Source: Nitrospinaceae bacterium
Lineage (GTDB): Bacteria; Nitrospinota; Nitrospinia; Nitrospinales; VA-1
Assembly (NCBI GenBank): GCA_029261435.1
Contig: JAJDBI010000230.1
Span: 1 to 26,732 of the forward strand
Length of the DNA: 26,732 bases
Reading direction: 5' to 3'
This document shows, piece by piece, positions 8,079-14,459 of this stretch. The notes beneath the pieces were generated by a model. The model saw only the letters and a list, made by a program, of their open reading frames with translations. It did no database searches and was not told the origin of the DNA. A program made the position numbers and the translations under genes. The number at the start of each line of letters is the position of its first letter. The first letter of the stretch is position 1.

Positions 8079-8137
8079 TAAACTCTATGATCGACCTATT
8101 TGAAACTTTCTTTCCTTAATTCAAGGCCTTCCAAGTC

Positions 8138-8695
8138 ATGAAATCAATTAAAAATGCCCTTGTTATTCTTCTGGTTGGATTATTCATTGCCTGTTCAGCC
8201 TGGGCTCATGATCGAACGGATGGGAGCAAACTGCTGCCAAAACTTTATCCAGCTCCTGAGTTTACCGGCTTGAAAAACTGGATCAACTCGCCGGAAATCT
8301 TGTCCATGCGTGATTTGCGAGGAAAAGTCGTCCTCATTGATTTTTGGACATATGGCTGCATAAACTGCATCCACACGCTACCGCATGTGCAGAAATGGCA
8401 CCAGACCTACAAAGATCGAGGTCTGGTCGTCCTCGGCATTCATGCGCCGGAATTTGATTATGAGCGAAAACTGAAAAATGTGATGGGTGCTGTTAACAAA
8501 TATGGATTAACTTTTCCGGTAGCGATTGATAATGGATTTAATTTATGGAGAGCTTATAAAAATAGATTTTGGCCGGCTATGTATCTGGTCGACAAAAACG
8601 GGATAGTCCGATACATGCATTTTGGCGAAGGTCGTTACAAGGACACCGAAGCCGCCATTGTAGATCTACTCAAAAAGAAATACCCATCCTCGTAG
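8138..8695 (+). CDS. Exported thioredoxin-like protein, DipZ C-terminal type
   Basis: A 185-residue protein with an N-terminal signal peptide ending around AWA (21-23); it is therefore periplasmic or membrane-anchored. It has a TlpA/AhpC-type thioredoxin fold. The redox site is CINC (Cys74, Cys77) in FWTYGCINCIHTLP, the cis-proline is in WPAMYLVD, and GIHAPEFDYER follows the second strand. CxNC sites preceded by WTYxC, and the HFGEG motif near the end, are typical of the thioredoxin-like domain found at the C-terminus of DipZ proteins. Here it is free-standing, without the CcdA membrane part. It should reduce or oxidise extracytoplasmic thiols; the Cys pairs in the DUF547 and MauE-like proteins are candidate partners. 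The next gene starts four bases after its stop. Confidence 0.85.
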   Translation: MKSIKNALVILLVGLFIACSAWAHDRTDGSKLLPKLYPAPEFTGLKNWINSPEILSMRDLRGKVVLIDFWTYGCINCIHTLPHVQKWHQTYKDRGLVVLGIHAPEFDYERKLKNVMGAVNKYGLTFPVAIDNGFNLWRAYKNRFWPAMYLVDKNGIVRYMHFGEGRYKDTEAAIVDLLKKKYPSS

Positions 8696-8698
8696 ACA

Positions 8699-9256
8699 AT
8701 GAATCCAAAAATAAAACTATTACTAATATGCGCACTATTAATAATAGTACTATTAGTGGCAGAACTTACAGGCATTCGAACAGGACTGTCTCCTCAACAT
8801 GTTAAGGACTTGTTTCTACAGTTTCAGCTCTGGGGCATATTAGTATTCTGCCTGGCCTTCAGCCTCGGGAATCTGCTCTATATACCCGGCTGGATATTTT
8901 TAATGGGAGCAGTTTTTGCTCTTGGCAAGGAATGGGGAGGTTTGACCACTTATATTGCGGCTCTCTCATCTTCCGTATTTAGTTTTTTTATCATTGATAA
9001 GATAGGCGGAGGTATTCTGAGGAACCTCAATAACAAGTATGCAGATAGAATACTTTTAAAACTGGATCAATACCCCACCTATTCGATAGCTCTGTTGCGG
9101 GTATTGTTTCAAACCATGCCAGCACTCAATTATGCCCTGGCCCTGGCAAAAGTTCGATTCAGTCATTACATCATAGGTACGATAATTGGTCTCCCGCTCC
9201 CCATTTTTATCTATTGCTATTTTTTTGAAATCATCTTCAAACAAGTACTTCAATAA
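8699..9256 (+). CDS. VTT/TVP38/TMEM64 (SNARE-associated, DedA superfamily) membrane protein
   Basis: A 185-residue inner-membrane protein with about five hydrophobic segments. The family's central motif is present as PGWIFLMGAVFALGKEWGG, followed by SSVFSFFIID and then RVLFQTMPALNYALALAKVRFSHYIIGTIIG, the usual second half of the VTT domain. Relatives transport or scramble lipids (undecaprenyl phosphate, phospholipids); the cargo here is unknown. It is probably translationally coupled to the thioredoxin-like gene (three bases between stop and start). It converges with three bases' separation on the GemA-like gene. Confidence 0.8.
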   Translation: MNPKIKLLLICALLIIVLLVAELTGIRTGLSPQHVKDLFLQFQLWGILVFCLAFSLGNLLYIPGWIFLMGAVFALGKEWGGLTTYIAALSSSVFSFFIIDKIGGGILRNLNNKYADRILLKLDQYPTYSIALLRVLFQTMPALNYALALAKVRFSHYIIGTIIGLPLPIFIYCYFFEIIFKQVLQ

Positions 9257-9259
9257 CAA

Positions 9260-9751
9260 CTACACTTTCCCCATATTTTTAATGGCGCCTAAAATTCCTG
9301 GCACCTGGCCCGCTTTCACTTCTTTAAGATGAGAAACATGAAAATGGTGATTTAAGAAATAGTCCAACGCCTGCGGGGATTTATTACGGATACCCGGTCC
9401 GTGTTTCCATAAATACATGATCAACCCGAGTTGCGCCATTGTGGCGGCTTTGCGACCCTTGACATGGGAAGGCGACGTAGATTCTTTCTTTATATATTCA
9501 GTACCCCAACCGAGACTTTTGAAATGATCGAGCAGTTCATCGATCTGTTCATGCGAGAGATCCTTGGCAGAAGCTTCCCCAAACAGCACGTTCAAAACCC
9601 CGCGATACAATTGATCGGTCAGTTTTAAATCGCGCTTGGCAATATGGATTTTTGCCAGCTCGGCACGCGTCGGCCCCAGTGTGACGGTGGCCCCAGAGAG
9701 AGGCTTGGACTCGTTAGGTAGTTTTTTTGAAGCAGCTGGTTTTCTCGGCAT
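9260..9751 (-). CDS. Phage Mu GemA/Gp16-like regulatory protein (DUF1018)
   Basis: A 163-residue protein with a Lys/Pro-rich N-terminus. About residues 28-160 match the GemA/DUF1018 family: ELAKIHIAKRDLKLTDQLYR, then LSHEQIDELLDHFKSLGWG, then a second half with AQLGLIMYLWKHGPGI and LNHHFHVSHLKEV. In phage Mu, GemA influences host gene expression and replication; relatives occur in phages and in chromosomes. No capsid, tail, transposase or integrase gene is nearby, so this looks like a domesticated or remnant gene rather than part of a prophage. GGAG lies eight bases before the ATG. A short inverted repeat, ATACTT (9766-9771)/AAGTAT (9777-9782), lies just upstream. It is the third gene after the DnaC-like ATPase. 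Confidence 0.75.
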   Translation of the reverse strand: MPRKPAASKKLPNESKPLSGATVTLGPTRAELAKIHIAKRDLKLTDQLYRGVLNVLFGEASAKDLSHEQIDELLDHFKSLGWGTEYIKKESTSPSHVKGRKAATMAQLGLIMYLWKHGPGIRNKSPQALDYFLNHHFHVSHLKEVKAGQVPGILGAIKNMGKV

Positions 9752-9846
9752 AGGACAGTCTCCGAATACTTATTAAAAGTATAAGTCGAAAAGTGAAAAT
9801 CGCAACGGGGGATTGGTAACCTATGAATTTTGAAGGAAAAACTTAA

Positions 9847-10701
9847 TCAGACCTGGCGGAAGTCTTTGCCTTGCAGGTGGACTTTCTTACACATTTCCAT
9901 CAGGCGGGAAAAAATGCGCGGGCCGATTTTCTCCTCCAGAGTGTATCGAGTGCTGGCGTTGGAAAGTCCGGCTTTTTTATTATCTTCCTGACCGATTCCA
10001 TTATCGAGTTTGTCCCTGAAGTTGGTGGTGACCAGTGTCACCTTGTCATCATCGTTATAGCGGGAAGAAATGAAATGATCGAGAATGGTAAGTTCCCAAT
10101 CCGTGTTTCTGCCCTTGGCCAACTCATCGACCACCAATACCTTCACGTCAACATAGGGGTTGATGAATTCTCCTTCGGAGATATCCTCTCCATATCCATG
10201 GCGGATGTCACGTAAGAGTTCAAAAAAATCGATGAACTTACATTCAACACCATGTTTTAAAATCAGTTCCTTAATGATAGATACGGCGAGATGGGTTTTA
10301 CCCAATCCGGGTTCACCCATGAAAATCAGGCCCTGACTGTATTGGCCTTTCATCTGAACGAATTCCTTGATGAATGTGCGTGACCGCGTTAAGGCGTCTT
10401 TCAATGATCTATGCCGGGACGTACCCACTTCATAATTGTCCAGCCCCTCATGCACAAACTTGCCCGGAATTCCGGCCTGATTGAAAAGCTTTAATCTTTT
10501 ATTAAAGTCGGCACACTGGCATTCTCGAATTCGGGAAATGCCCTCGGCATCCTCCTGCAAAATTCTTCCCGTCCCCTGGCAACTTTCGCAATCGAAACAC
10601 TTGCACGCTTTGGCCTGGACTTTGCCTTTCAGGTTGGACACTACATACTGGAGGTCACGGCAGGTACTACAATTTATCGCATTAGCAGGTTTTATTATCA
10701 T
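9847..10701 (-). CDS. DnaC/IstB-type AAA+ ATPase with N-terminal cysteine-rich zinc-binding region
   Basis: A 284-residue protein. Residues 11-63 hold eight cysteines (CSTC; CKCFDCESCQGTG; CQC), and the CxxCxGTG element resembles a DnaJ-type zinc ribbon. The AAA+ domain follows: Walker A GEPGLGKT (129-136), Walker B VLVVDE (to Glu193), sensor 1 VTTNF (224-228) and a C-terminal SRLMEMC segment with a probable arginine finger. This is the architecture of primosomal DnaC/DnaI-type helicase loaders; IstB transposition helpers are related, but no transposase is present. The ATG overlaps the upstream stop by one base (TAATG), so the pair is translationally coupled. The likely role is loading or remodelling a replicative helicase. 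Confidence 0.8.
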   Translation of the reverse strand: MIIKPANAINCSTCRDLQYVVSNLKGKVQAKACKCFDCESCQGTGRILQEDAEGISRIRECQCADFNKRLKLFNQAGIPGKFVHEGLDNYEVGTSRHRSLKDALTRSRTFIKEFVQMKGQYSQGLIFMGEPGLGKTHLAVSIIKELILKHGVECKFIDFFELLRDIRHGYGEDISEGEFINPYVDVKVLVVDELAKGRNTDWELTILDHFISSRYNDDDKVTLVTTNFRDKLDNGIGQEDNKKAGLSNASTRYTLEEKIGPRIFSRLMEMCKKVHLQGKDFRQV

Positions 10702-10961
10702 TACAGTGATCGTTCCAATTCTTCTTCAACAAATACTTTTAGATAGCTCAAACCCACTCTGGAAGATTGCCGGGTGTTCTGCCTGTCAAATTCGGCAACT
10801 CCGTTTTCGATGCCGCGACAAACGACATTGACAGGAATTCCCCGTCCTTCCCATTGTTGAATAAGATCGTAATCGGTGGCAGAAAGTGCCAGACCGGAAT
10901 CTTTCAATGTGAGAAAAAACTGTTCAACAGTAACAAGATAGTTTTGGTTTTCCTCAGTCAT
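10701..10961 (-). CDS. Unknown small protein coupled to the DnaC-like ATPase
   Basis: An 86-residue protein if started at the ATG (10961), which begins MTEENQNYLVTVEQFF. A longer frame reaching 11042 exists, but its extra 27 residues look like non-coding translation. The body is soluble, with predicted helices and a distinctive stretch ALSATDYDLIQQWEGRGIPV followed by VVCRGIENGVAEFDRQ. I have the impression that short proteins of this kind (an -LS..DY.LI..W...GIP..VV.RGI- pattern) accompany DnaC-like genes in several lineages, but I cannot verify it. One-base overlap with the ATPase start implies a stoichiometric partner, perhaps a replication-initiation or loader cofactor. No clear ribosome site. 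Confidence 0.6.
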   Translation of the reverse strand: MTEENQNYLVTVEQFFLTLKDSGLALSATDYDLIQQWEGRGIPVNVVCRGIENGVAEFDRQNTRQSSRVGLSYLKVFVEEELERSL

Positions 10962-11056
10962 GAAAATACTAATTACAGGGAATGAAAGGTTTGATGATCT
11001 GCATAATACTAAAACATTCCTGAAACAGCCAATATTCTTCAAAAAAAATATTTGCT

Positions 11057-11617
11057 TCAGGACTTATTCTTTTCAATCCAGTCAATTACATCATGCACAT
11101 TTCTGTCTGGTGGAAATACCGGGTAGAAAACCTTTTGAATCAATCCATCTTTGACAATCAGGGTTATTCTTTTTATGTAATCTGACGATTGATATTCAAA
11201 GGTTGGCAGTTTCATGGCTCTCGTGAGCACCAACTTTGAATCGTTGAGCAAATCAAAAGGAAGATGAAGCCGTTTATACGCTTCTTTTTGTTCTTCAATG
11301 GGTTGTGAGCTGATTCCAAAAACTTTGCACCCTGATCGCAAAAAATCTCCATGCTGGTCTCGATAGGAACAGGATTGCGGCGTACATCCCCTTGCGCCAG
11401 GAATTTCACTCCAATCTGACCCTGGAAGAGCGTCAGGACGTGCATTCATGGGATAAAAAAATAATACCAACTTACCCTGGGTCTCACCAATATTTACGGA
11501 GTCTCCCGAAACACCTTTCAGTAAAACTGACGGAATGCGTGAACCCGACAAGTGATCGCATGCACCATCATCAATGGGAACAGGTAAATCATCTGGTAAT
11601 TGATACAGATCTTTCAC
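11057..11617 (-). CDS. Peroxiredoxin (AhpC/TSA, BCP/PrxQ-like)
   Basis: A 186-residue cytosolic thioredoxin-fold peroxidase. The N-terminus (LPVPIDDGACDHLSG) and the site IPGARGCTPQSCSYRD, with Cys78 as peroxidatic cysteine and Cys83 five residues later as likely resolving cysteine, match the PrxQ-type arrangement. The stretches VFGISSQP, RLHLPFDLLND, LPTFE, KRITLIVKDG and VFYPVFPPDR complete the family pattern. The start is GTG; no Shine-Dalgarno is visible because the strand is pyrimidine-rich there. It should reduce hydroperoxides using thioredoxin. It sits upstream of the DnaC-like module, 95 bases away, with no evident functional link. Confidence 0.85.
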   Translation of the reverse strand: MKDLYQLPDDLPVPIDDGACDHLSGSRIPSVLLKGVSGDSVNIGETQGKLVLFFYPMNARPDALPGSDWSEIPGARGCTPQSCSYRDQHGDFLRSGCKVFGISSQPIEEQKEAYKRLHLPFDLLNDSKLVLTRAMKLPTFEYQSSDYIKRITLIVKDGLIQKVFYPVFPPDRNVHDVIDWIEKNKS

Positions 11618-11643
11618 GATAGAAACAGGAAAGGAGAATCCGG

Positions 11644-11709
11644 ATGTTTTTTGCCGTTAGGGATCAATCGTTCACCCTGGCCCAACACCTAGTGGAGGTT
11701 AACCCTTAA
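11644..11709 (+). other. Possible 21-residue ORF with a strong ribosome site
   Basis: AAGGAG (11631-11636) lies seven bases before an ATG that opens a 21-codon frame (MFFAVRDQSF...) ending in TAA. It runs between two genes on the other strand and overlaps the 3' end of the flagellar-type gene by 11 bases. Nothing downstream on this strand would be controlled by it, so it may be chance. Confidence 0.15.
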
Positions 11710-12412
11710 TGTCCAGAATGCTGCCCAGCATTTCGTCGTTGGCTTTGATGACATTGACGTTGGCTTTGAACGCCGCCTTGGACACTATCTGATCGACAAT
11801 TTCCTCGGTGATATCGACGTTGGAACCTTCGAGAAAGCCGGACCGCACTGTGCCCAATCCACCGGCTCCCGGGTTGCCAACCACCGGCGCACCCGAAGCT
11901 GCTGACTCATTAAACAGGTTACCGCCTGCCGCTGTTAATCCTGATGAATTTTGAAAACTGGCCAAAGTGATCTGGCCGGATACTTCAGGTTGTCCATCTA
12001 CCTGGGAAGAAATTTGTCCGTTAGAGTCAACACTGATCCCGGTATTATTTCCCGGAACATTGACCGCTGGCAGTAAGGCGTTACCACTGGCATCTACAAT
12101 ATTCCCCGCACCGTCTTGCTTAAAACTTCCCGAGCGAGTGAAACTGGTGCCGCCGTTAGGATTCGTCACCTGAAAAAAACCATTGCCATCAATTGCAAGA
12201 TCCAGCGGGTTGCCAGTCGGAATCAATGATCCCTGAGTATTGGATCGGGAAATGTCGTTGACCCGGGTGCCACCAGATTTATTGTCAACGCTGTTGACAT
12301 CGCTTTTCTTGAAACCAGCGGTGTTTATATTGGCAACGTTGTTGGCACTATTTTGTAGTCTTTGGGATGCGTCTCTTAAACCGCTCAGCGCGCTGAACAT
12401 CGGACCTAACAT
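11699..12412 (-). CDS. Flagellar basal-body rod / hook family protein (FlgG/FlgF-like)
   Basis: A 237-residue member of the rod-hook family. The N-terminal rod motif (SGLRDASQRLQNSANNVANI, then NTAGFKK) forms the polymerising helix. The central part has GNPLDLAIDGNGFFQV and SFTRSGSFKQDGAGNIVD, the usual FlgG/FlgF/FlgE core. The C-terminal end (GFLEGSNVDITEEIVDQI and the closing helix) supplies the second half of the coiled coil. No signal peptide is present, as expected for type III export. It is slightly shorter than typical FlgG (about 260 residues). No other flagellar gene lies in the window, so its assignment within the family is open. GGAG lies upstream of the ATG. The acetyltransferase gene ends 23 bases upstream, so the two may be co-transcribed. 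Confidence 0.85.
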   Translation of the reverse strand: MLGPMFSALSGLRDASQRLQNSANNVANINTAGFKKSDVNSVDNKSGGTRVNDISRSNTQGSLIPTGNPLDLAIDGNGFFQVTNPNGGTSFTRSGSFKQDGAGNIVDASGNALLPAVNVPGNNTGISVDSNGQISSQVDGQPEVSGQITLASFQNSSGLTAAGGNLFNESAASGAPVVGNPGAGGLGTVRSGFLEGSNVDITEEIVDQIVSKAAFKANVNVIKANDEMLGSILDIKG

Positions 12413-12435
12413 GGTTTATTCTCCTTATCCTGATC

Positions 12436-12957
12436 TTAGGAATATAGGAATTCTTCGGAATCTTTCAAGTCCGTCGGGGTTGTTGACGGCATTTTTTTCA
12501 ATGGCAGTAATGAAAGGCTCATGGCCGTTTCATCACAATTATCTTTGTGCAGGCAAGCCTGACAATCGTTCCACACCTTTTGCGGCAATTGCATTTTATC
12601 AACAATTTCAAAACCGAATTTGGTAAACAGCGGCACCGCATAAGTGAGCACAAAGGCCGTGTCGCAATCGTCCCGCAACAATGCCCGTTCGACACTGCCC
12701 TGAATCATTTGAGTGGCAATGCCCTGCCGGTGAAAGCGCGGGTCTACACCGAGTGATCGAATCTCCACCAGTTTATCCCAGCCGAATTTCAGGCTACAGA
12801 TACCAATGATTTCATTTTGTTTTTCATACACCAGAAAATCAGAAATTCTTTCTTCGATTTCTGCCAGCGAGCGGAACAACATTTTACCGTCTTCAGAATA
12901 GAAAAAGATCAAATTCTGGATTGCTTGTGCATCTTCTATTTTAGCTTCTCGTACCAT
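12436..12957 (-). CDS. GNAT acetyltransferase, N-acetylglutamate-synthase type
   Basis: A 173-residue cytosolic GNAT protein resembling the stand-alone acetyltransferase form of N-acetylglutamate synthase, the first step of arginine synthesis. Typical elements are MLFRSLAEIEERISDFLVYE, EIRSLGVDPRFHRQGIAT (acetyl-CoA loop RQGIAT), TYAVPLFTKFGFEIVDK and LPQKVWNDCQACLHKDNCDE. The last element is the conserved Cys-bearing C-terminal signature of this subgroup. There is no amino-acid-kinase domain. The ATG at 12957 is preferred because the domain starts there; an upstream TTG would add 16 unconvincing residues. The ribosome site is weak. argH elsewhere in the window belongs to the same pathway but is 8 kb away. 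Confidence 0.75.
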   Translation of the reverse strand: MVREAKIEDAQAIQNLIFFYSEDGKMLFRSLAEIEERISDFLVYEKQNEIIGICSLKFGWDKLVEIRSLGVDPRFHRQGIATQMIQGSVERALLRDDCDTAFVLTYAVPLFTKFGFEIVDKMQLPQKVWNDCQACLHKDNCDETAMSLSLLPLKKMPSTTPTDLKDSEEFLYS

Positions 12958-13502
12958 ATCTATATAAACCTTAATCGAACCACTCGCCGTGGGGGCAATT
13001 AACAAACAAAAACCTTGGAAATAACGAACAGTAATTAAAAAAACTTTTTTTACAAAAACAGTGATTTTACAGTATCGGGGAGATTGTGTGTTTAGTCAAT
13101 GGTAATTAACAGAAGAAAATTCTTCTAACTACCTAATTTCACTGATAAAACGGGGTTTATCCCTTTCGATGTGAGGCCAGAATGGCGAAGAAAGAAAGGG
13201 ACGTAGTCTGCTATAGGCCTCGTCCCTTTGATTGCTCCAACAAATGTAAAAGTATTCAAACTCCGATGACTCTTACACCTAGATTATAGTTCGCACAAGC
13301 GAAATTCCAGTACGGATGAATACCTTTAAAATAGACTGGGTTGTTCAAACTAATTGGGAGATAAAAATTTGGAAGGCTTTTTAATCTCGATCCACCCCTG
13401 CGGGGCACGATGGCTCAGCGATGAAGACAGCAAGAGCTCATTAAGCCGAGGCAACTTTTATTCAGCCAAAACTCTATTGCCAGACGGCCCTACGCCCAGT
13501 AG
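12958..13502. other. Gene-poor intergenic stretch of about 0.5 kb
   Basis: No convincing coding region is seen on either strand. An 88-codon + strand frame at 13354-13620 runs into the antisense of the DUF484 gene and has no family signature. The stretch holds a 9-bp hairpin (13195-13229), a small stem TTCGC-ACAA-GCGAA (13290-13303) and a CCCC-TGC-GGGG stem (13395-13405). A non-coding RNA is possible, but I recognise no 6S, SRP or tmRNA signature. It also contains the promoter region for the acetyltransferase gene. Confidence 0.4.
13195..13229 (-). terminator. Possible intrinsic terminator
   Basis: AAAGGGACG (13195-13203) pairs perfectly with CGTCCCTTT (13221-13229) around a 17-base loop. 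Read on the minus strand, the stem is followed by CTTTCTTC, a modest U-rich tail. It could end transcripts coming from the DUF484 gene, though it lies about 270 bases beyond its stop. Confidence 0.35.
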
Positions 13503-14240
13503 TTATGCGGGATTGACCACCAACTGGTCTTTGAGTTGGTCGATGAGGAGGATATTGTTGATGGAAATGGCTATTTTATCTGCCATGCGTTCGAGAAAAT
13601 CCGTGCCTAGTCCGTCATGAAAATGAAAAGGGTTGGGACTGCCAAACGCGATTGCCCCGACCATGACATCCTGCGCCACGATGGGGATCAATGCTTCGGA
13701 TTTAATATCTTCATCATTGAGGGTAAACATTTCCGAATCTGCGATTTCACTACGAAGGATGGGTTTGAGTCCACTTGAAAACCAATTGTCTGCCGTTTCC
13801 TGACAGATGAATTTCACTGTTTCGTCCAGGTTGCCGTTATAACGTTGCCGCAACCGATCTTCCATAAAATGGTCGGACCCTTTTACCAAGCATACCTTGA
13901 CGTTGGGAATACCAAAACGGTCGGGAATTTCTTTTTGTAACTGGTTGACCATTTGATCCAGGTTGGTGCTGGTCAGCACCAGTCTTTCGATTTCGAACAA
14001 GTGGTCCTGAATTTTTTCGTTAGCGCGAGAAATTTCAAACAACCATTCCAACTTGCTTTTAAGATGTTCTTTATCATCATGCACCCGCTTGATGATTCGG
14101 TCTGCCAGACTCAACGTACTCATCGGTTCGATAGGAAGATCTTCTTCTTCAATATCTTTTATTTTTTTCAACAGTTCCGGGTACTCGTTAAAAAACTCGG
14201 GATGTTCGTTGAGATAAATAGCAATCTGGTCTTTATTCAT
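13503..14240 (-). CDS. DUF484 family protein (GAF-like)
   Basis: A 245-residue cytosolic protein. The N-terminal 70 residues (IAIYLNEHPEFFNEYPELL ... SLADRII) and a following coiled coil (about 50-90) are the DUF484 signature. The remainder forms a GAF-like domain, with EALIPIVAQDVMVGAIAFGS and the end DGLGTDFLERMADKIAISI. In gamma-proteobacteria DUF484 genes lie next to xerC and dapF, but no such genes are adjacent here. Function is unknown; a small-molecule or regulatory GAF role is inferred. The start has a purine-rich AGGAAATTTCC region upstream (AGGAAA). Confidence 0.8.
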   Translation of the reverse strand: MNKDQIAIYLNEHPEFFNEYPELLKKIKDIEEEDLPIEPMSTLSLADRIIKRVHDDKEHLKSKLEWLFEISRANEKIQDHLFEIERLVLTSTNLDQMVNQLQKEIPDRFGIPNVKVCLVKGSDHFMEDRLRQRYNGNLDETVKFICQETADNWFSSGLKPILRSEIADSEMFTLNDEDIKSEALIPIVAQDVMVGAIAFGSPNPFHFHDGLGTDFLERMADKIAISINNILLIDQLKDQLVVNPA

Positions 14241-14459
14241 GGAAATTTCCTGTCAAATTAGAAATCGAATAGGAGCTACTATACCACAAAGCCCACAAAC
14301 TGACACGAATAAAATGAATAAAATCAATGGGTTGTGGGATTATCGGAACGTCCGCTCGGCGTGGGGCTGTGAAATACTCTTCCTTAAACTTCATGCCCCG
14401 AAGGGGTACGACTGCAATGGCTTTATTTAGCGGACAAAGAGTCCTCTCGGCTTGATGGA
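14241..14459. other. Intergenic region between czcA and the DUF484 gene
   Basis: About 220 bases with no convincing coding region. It contains a short CCCC-GAA-GGGG stem (14396-14406) and a weak AGTCC/GGACT stem near the czcA stop. The DUF484 promoter should lie here on the minus strand, but I saw no clear -35/-10 pair. Confidence 0.4.

Noticed and set aside
8138..8695. CcdA-linked cytochrome c maturation (ResA/CcmG) role for the thioredoxin-like protein
   Set aside because: The active site is CINC with DipZ-type surroundings and no ccm or ccdA gene is adjacent, so a specific cytochrome role is not supported.
9847..10701. IstB helper of an IS21-type element
   Set aside because: No IstA transposase or terminal inverted repeats flank it, and the cysteine-rich N-terminus plus coupled partner fit a DnaC-like loader better.
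9260..10961. Intact Mu-like prophage
   Set aside because: Only a GemA-like gene and a DnaC-like ATPase are present; no transposase, integrase, capsid, tail, lysis genes or attachment repeats were seen.
13354..13620. 88-codon + strand frame before and over the DUF484 gene
   Set aside because: Half of it is antisense to DUF484 coding sequence, the translation resembles no family, and the upstream context is weak.
13395..14406. CCCC-TGC-GGGG (13395-13405) and CCCC-GAA-GGGG (14396-14406) as a flanking repeat pair around the DUF484 gene
   Set aside because: The stems are only four base pairs and the flanking bases do not match, so chance is sufficient.
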